This document shows positions 7,007 through 14,484 of a DNA stretch of 14,484 nt, one piece after another; position 1 is the first letter of the stretch; every line of letters begins with the position of its first letter. The stretch spans positions 1,314,337 through 1,328,820 of the forward strand of contig KE356563.1 in the NCBI GenBank assembly GCA_000416005.1. Direction: 5' to 3'. A program made the position numbers and the translations under genes. Below the pieces are notes generated by a model. The model was not told the origin of the DNA. It saw only the letters and a program-made list of their open reading frames with translations, and ran no database searches. The stretch comes from Haloquadratum sp. J07HQX50. GTDB taxonomy: Archaea > Halobacteriota > Halobacteria > Halobacteriales > Haloferacaceae.

Positions 7007-7789
7007 TCATGTCTCGTGCTCCTCTAGTGTGGTCACCAGAAGGTCATTGACTGGCGCAGCGGCTTCGATCTGGACGAAATGGCCAGCATCCTCAATTGCG
7101 TGGAACGTTCCCTTAGGGAGGTCGCGTGCGAGTGTGCGGCCAGCTTCGATTGGCCAGGCTGAATCGGCGGTACCATGGATCACTAACGAGGGCGCCGTGA
7201 TCTCATAGAGCGCGTCCGCGAGATTGATCGCGGCAACTGCATCACGCTGTCGTTCCATATCGCACCGGACACTGTCCTCATCACACCGCCACTCGACGAG
7301 TTGAGAGAGTATGTCGGGGTGTGAATCGAGAAACACAGCCGAAAACTCATCGCTGATTCGTCTCCTGACGGATGCAGGCTGAGGAGGCGACCAATGGCTC
7401 TCCGTAGCAGAACTTCTGTCTAAGCGGGTTGCCGCGGTCCCAATCAGCGTCAGCGATGCCACCCGATGGGTCTGTTGAGCCATCGAGAGAGCAATCAGAC
7501 CACCAACGCCAAAGCCAACGAAGTGCGCACGGCGCACATCGCAGGCAGCCAAAACTGCAAGAATGTCTTGCCGAATCGTTTTGATATCATAGTCGTCGCT
7601 TGGAGATGCAGAATGTCCAACTCCACGGCGCTCTGGGATGATTGCTTTGAATGGGCCAGCAACTGCGGGGAACTGCCAACTCCACTGCCATGGACCCAAG
7701 CCAAGCTCTCCGATAAAGCATACTGGGTTTCCACTCCCAGCGGTGGAGTACGCAATAGTCGCTCCTGACCGGGTGATTGTTTCAGTCAC
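7007..7789 (-). CDS. Alpha/beta-hydrolase-fold protein with Gly at the nucleophile position
   Basis: A 260-residue single-domain protein of the alpha/beta-hydrolase fold. Fold features are the oxyanion region at 24-37 (CFIGELGLGPWQW), RRGVGHS (54-60), the nucleophile elbow at 92-97 (GFGVGG), IHGTADSAWP with the acid Asp209, and EDAGHFVQIE with His237. The elbow has Gly94 (codon 7508-7510, GGC) where Ser, Asp or Cys is expected, and the usual HG of the oxyanion hole is replaced (GE). Classical ester or epoxide hydrolysis is therefore doubtful; it may be a non-catalytic or cofactorless relative. The start is a GTG at 7789: no ATG exists between it and the upstream in-frame stop, and an AGGTGA ribosome-binding site lies 4 nt before it. 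It follows alaS with a 30-nt gap. Natural substrate unknown. Confidence 0.85.
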   Translation of the reverse strand: MTETITRSGATIAYSTAGSGNPVCFIGELGLGPWQWSWQFPAVAGPFKAIIPERRGVGHSASPSDDYDIKTIRQDILAVLAACDVRRAHFVGFGVGGLIALSMAQQTHRVASLTLIGTAATRLDRSSATESHWSPPQPASVRRRISDEFSAVFLDSHPDILSQLVEWRCDEDSVRCDMERQRDAVAAINLADALYEITAPSLVIHGTADSAWPIEAGRTLARDLPKGTFHAIEDAGHFVQIEAAAPVNDLLVTTLEEHET

Positions 7790-7793
7790 GAGT

Positions 7794-7799
7794 TCACCT
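7794..7799 (-). promoter_or_regulatory. Shine-Dalgarno site deciding the GTG start of the hydrolase-fold gene
   Basis: Minus-strand AGGTGA ends 4 nt before the GTG at 7789 and matches the archaeal anti-Shine-Dalgarno complement (GGAGGTGATC). Most starts in this window lack such a site. Its presence here fits an internal gene of a transcript begun at alaS and supports the non-ATG start. Confidence 0.55.
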
Positions 7800-7819
7800 G
7801 AAGATATGTGTCGCTGATA

Positions 7820-10588
7820 TTATGCCTCCCGGGCCGTGCGAAGAATCGAGGGGGCTGCCTCAAGCGCTGTCTCAAAGTCAGCAATGTTAGGGCCCCCGCC
7901 TTGGGCAAAGTCCGGTGGGCCACCACCACCGCCACCGACGCGGCTGGCCAGCTCAGATACCACCGCGCCTGCATTAATATCGACATCGTCTGGCACACCA
8001 ACCACGAATTGCGCATTCCCACCTGTTTTCGACCCATAGACGGCGACTGAACCGTCTTTGACGACTGCATTCGCATTCGCCCGGAGTTCATCAATATCAC
8101 CATCAATATCGTCTACCACGACTGGGACATCACCAATTGTGCTCGTCGCAGACGCATCGGCTGCCCTCGCCTCAGCAAGTTCAGTCTTGAGTGATTCGAT
8201 CTTTTTTCCCCGGGCTTTCCACTCCGAGAAGAATCGCTCAGCTGTCGATGGGAGTTCTGCAGGGGCGACATCAAAGACGTCTGCTGCATCGGCGAGTGTG
8301 CGTTTTGTCTCCTGAACTGCGTCGATGGCGGCTTCGCCAGCCGCGAAGGTCACTCGTTCGACACCATCTTGGATTGGTTCAGTATTCAGAATTGAGATAG
8401 CCCCAATGTCGCCAGTGTGTGATACGTGCGTTCCACCACAGGCCTGTGTATCCTCAGCAATGGTAATCGTCCGTATATCCTGACCCGGTGGAATCCCGCC
8501 CTGATACAGATCAAACCCGTGTGTTTGCTCAGCCTCGTGCCGATCGGGACGATTGACTTTGACGGTGTGATTCTGGCGGATCATTCTGTTTGCAGTCGCT
8601 TCGATCGAGGCAACTGTTTCATCAGACAGACGCTCATAATGGGTGACGTCAAGCCTTGCCTGATTGGTTCCTTTCTGCGCGCCGGCCTGTCGGATGTGTT
8701 CACCAACAACACGACGGGCGGCTGCCCCAATAATATGCGTCGCGGTGTGATGTCGCATCAGGCGGTGTCGACGGTCAACGTCAAGTTGCCCTCGAACAAA
8801 CTCCCCCTTTTTAAGCGCCGTGTCGGTATGATGAACAATCACATCATTCTCACTCTGCACGTCCGTCACTTCTGCAGTGATATCATCGTTTGTGAGTGTG
8901 CCGTGGTCGGCTGGCTGCCCACCGCCTTCTGGATAGAACATTGTCTGATCAAGAACAACCCCATACCCCTCCTCGTGATCAACGACATCAAGAACGACCG
9001 CCTCAAATTCGGTCCGGTCCTGATCATCATAGTATAGTTTCTCTGTGGGTGGGAGTTCTGTCAGTCGAGAAGAGCGCGCGTCATCAGTTTCTATCGGGCT
9101 ATCACCTTCGTGTCGGGCAGCCACGAGCGAATAAAACTCATCTGGTATCTCAACCGCTGCACCACGGTCGGCGGCAATTGTCGTTACCATATCTGGCTGG
9201 ATACCGTGTGAGTCATACAGTTCAACAAGATCATCAACCGGAATTGGTTCATCTCGGTCCGCGTACGTGTCTGCAAGCGACTCAACCCGTCTCCGCCCAC
9301 GTTTGAGCGTTTCACGATATTTTTTATCCTCTGTCCGAACGATATCCCGTATCGTGTCGCGATTTGTATATCCAAGTCGGTCAGCTTGCATATCAACTAA
9401 TTCATCGAGTGGAGCGTCGATACCAACCTCATCAACGAGCCGCTTTGCTCGGCGCAGCACCATCCGTGCAAGATATCCAGTCCCGACATTTGATGGGACG
9501 ATTTCATCACCGAGCATATACGCTAACGTCCGGCTGTGGTCGGCAATTGCATAGATATGCTCTAATGGTTCGAGAAGATCAGCAAGTTTTGTTGTGCTGA
9601 CACCGAGTTCGTCGGCGACACCTGCGCGGGCTGATCCGAGTGAATCAGCTTCATCAATATCTAGATACCCAGATAATTTTGCTGCTTCATGAACAAGTTC
9701 TTTCTCAGATTCCGAGAGAGAAATGCCAGCGTTCGATTTCAAAAACTCGATTGTATCAGGATAAATAGCCTCATACACAGTCGGTGTTCCCTGTGAAACC
9801 CACGTCCATCGCTCAAGCCCATACCCTGTATCAACCACATATGTATCCATTGGACTGTAGCGATTGCCATCTTTCATCTCATATTCGCCACCAGCGTCTT
9901 GTTCAAGTGACATGAAAACGAGTGTCGCAAGCTCTGCCCCTCGATATAACACCTCAAATGCGGGGCCAGCATTGCCACCACCCACCCACGGATCCTCGAT
10001 ATAGGTTATTTCATCGAGATTTGCACCCATGTGCTCAAAAAACGTGTCACAGAGTCGCACTGTTTCATTTTTCCAGTACGTCTCACCAGAATAGGCGTAC
10101 TCCTCACTGGCTTCCTCACGCGTATTAAACGCGTGGTGAGCCATCATCTCGAACGCCATGGTATGACGCCCGGTTTTTCCAACATTGTCAATATCTTGCA
10201 TCCGAATACATGGCTGACTGATACAGAGTGGGTTCGCTGGAGGAGGGGTTTCGCCGCTCGTAACGAGTGGCTGAAAGTCGTAGATTGATGCCTGAGTCAG
10301 TAATACGTCGTCGCGCCACCGGTTAGCCGCGACAGGATAGGGATCGGTTCGCTCATGATCACGTGAATCAAAGAAAGAGAGAAATTCCTCACGCATTTCC
10401 TCAAGAGTGTATTCTGTATCAAACCCTGGATTATCGATAAAAGAGTAGTCATCTGCTGGCGGCTCACCACACGTTTCTTGATCCGGGTCACGAGTCCAGA
10501 AATACACATCCGTGACCGGACATTGCTTCCGGGAGAATCCTTCATGATCGAAGTATTGGAGTTGATACTCCGACTGTAGCTCACTCAT
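7820..10588 (-). CDS. alaS: Alanyl-tRNA synthetase, archaeal type
   Basis: Charges tRNA-Ala with alanine in the cytoplasm and clears mischarged Ser/Gly through its editing domain. Length is 922 residues, normal for the archaeal form. The class II catalytic domain is N-terminal (about 55-450), with the archaeal motif region [20 protein letters not shown] (about residues 128-147) for ATP/alanine binding. The editing domain has the zinc motif HTATH (His614, His618) and CGGTH (Cys717, His721). A coiled-coil/oligomerisation stretch follows, then a Gly-rich C-terminal segment ([15 protein letters not shown]) typical of the C-Ala domain. Start: the ATG at 10588 ([10 protein letters not shown]) has a TATA-like TTTTAC about 26-31 nt upstream, suggesting a leaderless transcript. 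No key residue is missing. It lies 63 nt downstream of rfcS and 30 nt upstream of the hydrolase-fold gene. Confidence 0.98.
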   Translation of the reverse strand: MSELQSEYQLQYFDHEGFSRKQCPVTDVYFWTRDPDQETCGEPPADDYSFIDNPGFDTEYTLEEMREEFLSFFDSRDHERTDPYPVAANRWRDDVLLTQASIYDFQPLVTSGETPPPANPLCISQPCIRMQDIDNVGKTGRHTMAFEMMAHHAFNTREEASEEYAYSGETYWKNETVRLCDTFFEHMGANLDEITYIEDPWVGGGNAGPAFEVLYRGAELATLVFMSLEQDAGGEYEMKDGNRYSPMDTYVVDTGYGLERWTWVSQGTPTVYEAIYPDTIEFLKSNAGISLSESEKELVHEAAKLSGYLDIDEADSLGSARAGVADELGVSTTKLADLLEPLEHIYAIADHSRTLAYMLGDEIVPSNVGTGYLARMVLRRAKRLVDEVGIDAPLDELVDMQADRLGYTNRDTIRDIVRTEDKKYRETLKRGRRRVESLADTYADRDEPIPVDDLVELYDSHGIQPDMVTTIAADRGAAVEIPDEFYSLVAARHEGDSPIETDDARSSRLTELPPTEKLYYDDQDRTEFEAVVLDVVDHEEGYGVVLDQTMFYPEGGGQPADHGTLTNDDITAEVTDVQSENDVIVHHTDTALKKGEFVRGQLDVDRRHRLMRHHTATHIIGAAARRVVGEHIRQAGAQKGTNQARLDVTHYERLSDETVASIEATANRMIRQNHTVKVNRPDRHEAEQTHGFDLYQGGIPPGQDIRTITIAEDTQACGGTHVSHTGDIGAISILNTEPIQDGVERVTFAAGEAAIDAVQETKRTLADAADVFDVAPAELPSTAERFFSEWKARGKKIESLKTELAEARAADASATSTIGDVPVVVDDIDGDIDELRANANAVVKDGSVAVYGSKTGGNAQFVVGVPDDVDINAGAVVSELASRVGGGGGGPPDFAQGGGPNIADFETALEAAPSILRTAREA

Positions 10589-10613
10589 TAGTTCTGAATT
10601 GGCCCTGCGCTCG

Positions 10614-10619
10614 GTAAAA
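10614..10619 (-). promoter_or_regulatory. TATA-like box of alaS
   Basis: Minus-strand TTTTAC at -31 to -26 from the alaS ATG, inside the 63-nt gap after the rfcS stop. Spacing fits a leaderless or very short-leader transcript. No Shine-Dalgarno sequence is seen before the ATG. This suggests alaS can be transcribed independently of rfcS. Confidence 0.45.
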
Positions 10620-10651
10620 CAGTTCCGGGACCGAAAGCTCGCTGGGAGATA

Positions 10652-12457
10652 CTAAGATGCCGCTAGTGTCGCTAAAAGCGCCTCTAGCTGTACACGCTCG
10701 TTTCCTCCGACTGTGATTCGGTAATCAGCTTCGCCAATTCGCTCGAGTAATCGAATGGTTGTTTCTTGATCAAGTTCGAGATCCCACGCGATTCTGTGAA
10801 GCTGATCGATAACATCGCTTCCGGCCATACCACTCTCAACGAGCAGTGTCTCCAAATCAGACCGCGCAGTTGTGAAGTCTCCCTCAGTCGCTGCGGTAAC
10901 CATTGCTTCGATTTGCTCAGGCCGCGCTGTCGACGTGACAGTATACACCGTCTCCTCATCAACCACTGTACCCGTCGTAGCAGCCGCTTGCAATGAATTA
11001 ATCCCACGTCGCATATCGCCACTTGCCGCATAGACGAGCGCGTTCAGTCCGTTTTCAGTCATCTCGATGCTCTCCGTAGATGCGATATCGCGGAGTTGAT
11101 TTGCAATTGCTTCATTATTAAGCGGTGTGAACCGAAAGACCGCACAGCGTGACTGTATCGGGTCGATGATTTTCGAGGAGTAGTTACACGAAAGAATAAA
11201 TCGTGTGTTGTCTGCAAACTGTTCCATTGTACGGCGGAGTGCAGACTGTGCGTCATCCGTCAGCGAGTCAGCCTCGTCAAGAAAGATAATTCGATGATCA
11301 TATCCCCCAAATGATGAGCGTGCGAAGCTCTTGATTCGATCACGGACAACGTCTATGCCACGTTCGTCTGAAGCGTTGAGTTCCAAAAAGTTCCCTCGCC
11401 AGTCCTCACCGTAGACTGCACGCGCAATCGCGGTTGCGCTGGTTGTGTTATGCAGGACTGTTGGGAGTCGCCCACCGACATAATTTCGTGTCTGTGGGAC
11501 TGTCAGATCGTACACACGTGTCGGCTCACTCAGTGTATCAATCGCTTCAACGGTATCGAAATAGATTGCCCCACCGTCTGCACACACTTCCCTGCTTGAA
11601 CGCCGCGCTCCCAAATGAGTTTTCGGAACTGAGGGAGGTCGGATGTCGAGATGACTTTGTGATGTCGTTCGTTCAACAATCTGTGTCTCTTTGCCAGTCG
11701 ACGCTGCGACATAGCTCACGAGCGGTGTCCACTCAGGTTCGATAGCGGTGCTCTGATTTTTCATGTATGCTTCCCCACCGAAGACAGACTCAAGAAATGC
11801 TTCGCGTGTGGAGCGGCTGGCTTGCAGGAGGGCTGTTGTCGAAGACAGAGCTGGCATCGCTTCAGGGCGCGGGTGTTCAGCCTTCACTGCCTCACCGATA
11901 TCTCGTGCGCTTGAGCTGGATAGTCCTGATGATGGCACAGGCGGCGCAGGAAGTGATGCTGGCCGTGCGATTGCTGTTTCATCACTGAGGCGTGCTGCTG
12001 GTTGCCAAGCAACCCCATTTTTACCTCGAGTCAAGAACTTGTGCTCGGGGGTGACACGCATCTCCCCACCTGCCACGGTCTGGACCCGAGTAAGTCGTTC
12101 AGTCGTCTGTGCGAACACATGAGATGGAGAAACAAATCTAAATGTGGCGGTATCTGTGAGTGTGCACACCTTGAGATGAGGATCTGGTCGTCCAAACCCC
12201 TCAACTGATCCAACCACATCCGCAATTGGAGTGAGTCCATGGTTTGTAAGAACAGGAGTATCGCCGGTGACACACTTTCCAATGCCAGCAGGCCCAGAGA
12301 ATAACAGATGAGGGAGTTCCTGACGCTCCACATATGACTGTAATCGCTCGATGATATCCGTTTGTCCATAGATATCATCAAGCGTCTCTGGTCGGTATTT
12401 TTCGATCCATATCTCCCGACCAGTAGGTGTCCCCTCAGACGTGTCTGCCTCGCTCAT
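10652..12457 (-). CDS. rfcS: Replication factor C small subunit precursor with one intein
   Basis: AAA+ subunit of the clamp loader that opens PCNA and places it on primed DNA. The precursor from the ATG at 12457 is 601 residues; removing the 276-residue intein leaves 325, normal for RfcS. The extein shows [16 protein letters not shown] (RFC box), Walker A GPAGIGK split by the intein and restored as GPAGIGK-T, Walker B with DEAD ([11 protein letters not shown]), and the SRC arginine-finger motif in [12 protein letters not shown]. Start: [10 protein letters not shown] resembles other haloarchaeal RfcS N-termini, and a TATA-like TTTATG lies 25-30 nt upstream. In-frame ATGs at 12463 and 12484 and a GTG at 12508 are possible but add a duplicated segment. 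The large subunit gene is not in this window. Confidence 0.96.
   Translation of the reverse strand: MSEADTSEGTPTGREIWIEKYRPETLDDIYGQTDIIERLQSYVERQELPHLLFSGPAGIGKCVTGDTPVLTNHGLTPIADVVGSVEGFGRPDPHLKVCTLTDTATFRFVSPSHVFAQTTERLTRVQTVAGGEMRVTPEHKFLTRGKNGVAWQPAARLSDETAIARPASLPAPPVPSSGLSSSSARDIGEAVKAEHPRPEAMPALSSTTALLQASRSTREAFLESVFGGEAYMKNQSTAIEPEWTPLVSYVAASTGKETQIVERTTSQSHLDIRPPSVPKTHLGARRSSREVCADGGAIYFDTVEAIDTLSEPTRVYDLTVPQTRNYVGGRLPTVLHNTTSATAIARAVYGEDWRGNFLELNASDERGIDVVRDRIKSFARSSFGGYDHRIIFLDEADSLTDDAQSALRRTMEQFADNTRFILSCNYSSKIIDPIQSRCAVFRFTPLNNEAIANQLRDIASTESIEMTENGLNALVYAASGDMRRGINSLQAAATTGTVVDEETVYTVTSTARPEQIEAMVTAATEGDFTTARSDLETLLVESGMAGSDVIDQLHRIAWDLELDQETTIRLLERIGEADYRITVGGNERVQLEALLATLAAS
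11447..12274 (-). mobile_element. RfcS intein with degenerate endonuclease region
   Basis: Protein-splicing element of exactly 276 residues inserted after the P-loop lysine (GPAGIGK|C). It begins [13 protein letters not shown] (block A, Cys1), has block B TPEH (intein residues 75-78), block F-like [16 protein letters not shown] (253-268), and ends VLHN|T (block G: His275, Asn276, Thr as +1 nucleophile). All splicing residues look intact. The region between blocks B and F is too long for a minimal intein and too short for a full two-motif homing endonuclease. One LAGLIDADG-like remnant is visible ([11 protein letters not shown], about 160-170), and the rest is low-complexity, rich in Ser, Ala and Pro (about 100-155). 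It therefore looks like a decaying endonuclease. Boundaries: Cys codon 12272-12274, Asn codon 11447-11449. Confidence 0.94.
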
Positions 12458-12484
12458 ACTCATATAGGGTGTCCCCTCAGACAT
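12426..12484 (-). repeat. Short direct repeat spanning the rfcS start region
   Basis: Minus-strand 12484-12468 and 12442-12426 are 17-nt copies that differ at one base (ATG versus ACG at the second position) and share a core TCTGAGGGGACACC. Their starts are 42 nt apart, so the reading frame is kept. In protein terms MSEGTP is repeated as TSEGTP. The upstream copy carries an ATG, giving an alternative in-frame start for rfcS. Confidence 0.8.
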
Positions 12485-12487
12485 AAA
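12482..12487 (-). promoter_or_regulatory. TATA-like box for rfcS (leaderless start at 12457)
   Basis: Minus-strand TTTATG at -30 to -25 from the ATG at 12457. If this is the promoter, the in-frame ATG at 12484 cannot be used because it lies inside the box itself. A second candidate, ATTATG, sits 24-29 nt before the ATG at 12484, so the choice is not settled. Confidence 0.4.
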
Positions 12488-12738
12488 CCACCCGCGTTTA
12501 GATACCACATAATGCTCGATGTACGGACGACCAGGGCGAGTGCCTCGGAGTTACAAATCAGTGCCGTCATAACTCCGAGTGTGTCTCGGGAACCACTTCA
12601 GTTGACCTCGGGGCGGTTCACAGTGGAATACGATTGTTTGAGCTGTGCAATGTCCTCTGACATGTTTTCACGATTCAAGTCCGTGGTACTGTACTCCCAG
12701 TGCACTTCTCTGATACCACTGAGCGATGATTAGAGAGA
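12488..12738. other. Intergenic region between divergent rfcS and GNAT gene
   Basis: About 250 bp with no convincing gene. Open frames here on both strands are short, Ser-rich and lack family features. It must hold the divergent promoters of rfcS (minus) and the acetyltransferase (plus). What I can point to is the perfect 10-bp inverted repeat at 12544-12579 and weak TATA-like sequences near rfcS. I see no clear TATA box 25-30 nt before the GNAT start. Confidence 0.6.
12544..12579. repeat. Perfect 10-bp inverted repeat with 16-nt spacer
   Basis: CTCGGAGTTA (12544-12553) and TAACTCCGAG (12570-12579) are exact reverse complements. No pairing extends beyond either end. It lies about 60-90 nt upstream of the rfcS starts and about 160 nt upstream of the GNAT start. 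It could be an operator for a dimeric regulator or a hairpin. It lacks a following T-run in either direction, so it is not an obvious terminator. Confidence 0.7.
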
Positions 12739-13206
12739 ATGTGTTCGACTGAACGAACGTTCAGAACACGCACTGCCGAATTGACTGACCAGAGCGAAAT
12801 CCGTGCAGTGCTTGATGCCGCAATGCTTGCGATAGAGTGTGACCTCTCAGAGAGTATCACCTCCAAGGCAGTTAGCCTTCGAGTCGCAGAGTGTGATCAA
12901 AGAGTTGTGGGAGTCTGTCGCATTGCACTTCAACGACAACCCCCCACAGAGTGGCCATCGGAGACACTCTTCGAACGTGTCGACGCTATTGACGAAATCA
13001 CGCATATTGCAGTTCGACAACAGTTTCAATCGGGTGGAATAGCAACAGCACTCGTGAGTGAAATACTGACCGACAACACAGGAGCTGTTGGGGTCGAATT
13101 TCATCCACAGGTAAAGCCGTTTTATGAACAACTTGGTTTTGATATCTGCAGTCTCGACACATCTGAAGACGTTCGGCGCTGTGTTGGTCTTAAATCACCG
13201 GCTTGA
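12739..13206 (+). CDS. GNAT-family N-acetyltransferase
   Basis: A 155-residue single-domain GNAT protein that would move an acetyl group from acetyl-CoA to an amine; the acceptor is unknown. Fold landmarks: strand 4 with ITHIAVRQQFQSGGIATALV (88-106), containing the pyrophosphate-binding Q-x-x-G-x-A loop (Q98-A102), and the C-terminal VKPFYEQLGFD motif (125-135) typical of the family. The N-terminal half (RTRTAELTDQSEIRAVLDAA) matches the first strand and helix pattern. The ATG at 12739 is the first good start; no Shine-Dalgarno sequence or clear TATA box precedes it. Its 3' end overlaps the convergent phosphohexomutase gene by 17 bp (13190-13206). It may act on small molecules or protein N-termini; the sequence does not decide this. 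Confidence 0.88.
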   Translation: MCSTERTFRTRTAELTDQSEIRAVLDAAMLAIECDLSESITSKAVSLRVAECDQRVVGVCRIALQRQPPTEWPSETLFERVDAIDEITHIAVRQQFQSGGIATALVSEILTDNTGAVGVEFHPQVKPFYEQLGFDICSLDTSEDVRRCVGLKSPA

Positions 13207-14484
13207 CAAGCGTCGTCCCTGCGTCTAAGAGAGCCTCAACCGCTGTGTCTGTTGTGGCCTCTGCATAGACTCTCAGTTTTGGTTCTGTCCCTGATGGACG
13301 CACGAGAAGCCATGTTCCATCCTCTAAGAGTAGTTTAAACCCATCACGAGTGACGATATCACGGATATCTCGACCAGCCACTGTGTCAGGAAGTACCCCC
13401 GCAAGTTCGTCGATGACACGTGATTTCTCTGAGTCAGGGCAGTCGAGACTCCGTTTGCCAGCGGCGATTGTGCCATACGTGGCCTCAATCCGATCAATAC
13501 GGGCGTCCATCGATTCGGTTGCTGTCATCGCCGACCCCAAAAGTGCCATCAGCACTCCATCCTTTTCACGAATATGTCCGCGAATAGAGAATCCACCAGA
13601 TTCTTCACCACCAATGAGCGCGTCATGGTTAGCCATCGCATCGGCAATCCATTTGAATCCGACTGCAGTTTCAATGACTTCGGTTTCATGATCAGCCGCA
13701 ATCTGATCAATGAGGAACGTCGTTGAGACTGTTCGGATTGCTGGGCCAGATGCTTGCGTAAGCAGGTAGTCATATGCTGCTGCGAAAAACAAGTTTTCAT
13801 CAAGAACGCCTCGGTCAGGTGTCACAAATGCGACACGGTCAGCATCACCGTCGTTTGCCACGCCGATGTCAGCATCGTTCTGTTTGACCGTCTGAACGAG
13901 CTCCTGAAGATGTGTTGTATTTGGCTCTGGCGCGCTCCCTCCAAATGTCGGGTCTGTTTCTTCCCGAATCAGGGTGATATCCGCACCAGCCTCCGAGAGA
14001 AGTTCACTGGTTACACGCCGGCCTGACCCATGCATTGCGTCGTATACAATCTCAACGTTAGAGAGGTCTGCAGGCACGAGTTCGCGTGCATGATCAAAGT
14101 GTGGCCGTTTGAGATTGACTCTCTCGATTGACCCAGTCTCACCGCCCGTCTCTGTCATTGGCTCAGCCAGTCGTTCGGCGATTGCATCTGTCACCGCAGG
14201 AAGCGCCGGTGCACCGTCGTCGGGAATGAACTTAATTCCGTTGTACTCTGCAGGATTGTGTGAGGCAGTAATCATGACCGCACCAGATAGCCCGCGGTCA
14301 ACAACCGCATATGCTACGAGTGGCGTTGGTCGATCACGTTCTGGTAAGATGACATCATAACCGTTGGTGGCCAACACCTCCGCCAGTGATGTGGCAAACC
14401 CCTCAGAAGTTTCACGAGCATCGTATCCAACGACGACAGGTGCTGTGTGCCCCATGTCGGTAAGATAGGTGGCAACCGCCTGTC
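13190..14484 (-). CDS. Phosphoglucomutase/phosphomannomutase (partial, N-terminus outside window)
   Basis: Alpha-D-phosphohexomutase interconverting hexose 1- and 6-phosphates for glycan or nucleotide-sugar synthesis. The visible 430 residues contain the active-site phosphoserine loop (MITASHNPAEYNGIK), the metal-binding NDGDADRVAF, the sugar-binding GGEESGG, and the phosphate-binding RPSGTEPKLRVYAEA near the C-terminus. All four domains of the family are represented. The frame stays open beyond the ATG at 14455: QAVATYLTD precedes it and fits the family, so that ATG is internal and the true start lies roughly 25-30 codons outside the window. Whether glucose, mannose or glucosamine phosphate is preferred cannot be told from sequence. 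The 3' end overlaps the convergent GNAT gene by 17 bp. Confidence 0.95.
   Translation of the reverse strand, partial: QAVATYLTDMGHTAPVVVGYDARETSEGFATSLAEVLATNGYDVILPERDRPTPLVAYAVVDRGLSGAVMITASHNPAEYNGIKFIPDDGAPALPAVTDAIAERLAEPMTETGGETGSIERVNLKRPHFDHARELVPADLSNVEIVYDAMHGSGRRVTSELLSEAGADITLIREETDPTFGGSAPEPNTTHLQELVQTVKQNDADIGVANDGDADRVAFVTPDRGVLDENLFFAAAYDYLLTQASGPAIRTVSTTFLIDQIAADHETEVIETAVGFKWIADAMANHDALIGGEESGGFSIRGHIREKDGVLMALLGSAMTATESMDARIDRIEATYGTIAAGKRSLDCPDSEKSRVIDELAGVLPDTVAGRDIRDIVTRDGFKLLLEDGTWLLVRPSGTEPKLRVYAEATTDTAVEALLDAGTTLVKPVI

Noticed and set aside
8426..9037. 203-codon open frame on the plus strand
   Set aside because: It lies wholly antisense within alaS, whose minus-strand product has intact synthetase and editing motifs. 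The translated sequence has no family features.
12683..12719. Inverted repeat GTGGTA...TACCAC upstream of the GNAT gene
   Set aside because: Only 6 bp with a 25-nt spacer; too weak to separate from chance.
12512..12733. Short plus-strand open frame in the rfcS/GNAT intergenic region
   Set aside because: About 74 codons, Ser-rich, no recognisable motif, and it crosses the inverted repeat and presumed promoters. Not supported as a gene.
14453..14455. ATG as the start of the phosphohexomutase
   Set aside because: The frame stays open to the window edge with family-like residues (QAVATYLTD) before it, so this Met is internal and the gene is truncated by the window.

Overview
The window looks like chromosomal DNA of a haloarchaeon with unusually low G+C for that group. 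By eye the G+C is about half, while the proteins are strongly acidic and full of Asp/Glu. Replication genes are archaeal (MCM, RFC small subunit), AlaRS is archaeal-type, the ferredoxin belongs to the Sulfolobus/haloarchaeal family, and several starts look leaderless with a TATA-like box about 27 nt upstream. A Haloquadratum (H. walsbyi-like) source fits best. This comes from protein character and intein load, not from a search.

Layout. 1-3013 (minus) is the MCM replicative helicase gene, cut by the left window edge and carrying two inteins. 3068-3694 (minus) is an unrecognised protein with a possible helix-turn-helix. 3784-5799 (plus) is a three-gene biotin ECF transporter operon, bioY-ecfA-ecfT, preceded by a near-perfect BirA-type operator. 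5885-6205 (minus) is a seven-iron-type ferredoxin. 6230-6952 (minus) is a class I glutamine amidotransferase. 7007-7789 (minus) is an alpha/beta-hydrolase-fold protein whose nucleophile is glycine. 7820-10588 (minus) is alanyl-tRNA synthetase. 10652-12457 (minus) is the RFC small subunit with one intein. 12739-13206 (plus) is a GNAT acetyltransferase. 13190-14484 (minus) is a phosphoglucomutase/phosphomannomutase cut by the right edge.

How the genes relate. MCM (helicase) and RfcS (clamp-loader small subunit) both act at the replication fork, and both precursors must splice before they can work. One intein in each interrupts the Walker A P-loop directly after its lysine. The bio genes form one unit with spacings of 7 and 2 nt: substrate-binding BioY, one energising ATPase and one transmembrane coupling protein. 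The BirA-like box implies repression when biotin is plentiful. The genes from rfcS down to the ferredoxin all lie on the minus strand with short gaps of 63, 30, 54 and 24 nt, so some may be co-transcribed.

I found no wholly new multi-gene system. The best leads are the BirA operator, the non-canonical second MCM intein (block B His missing, second LAGLIDADG acid replaced by Lys), the hydrolase without a serine nucleophile, the ferredoxin that appears to have lost its zinc ligands, and an intergenic inverted repeat upstream of rfcS. No tRNA, rRNA, CRISPR array or insertion sequence was seen. The only long stretch without a convincing gene is about 250 bp (12488-12738).
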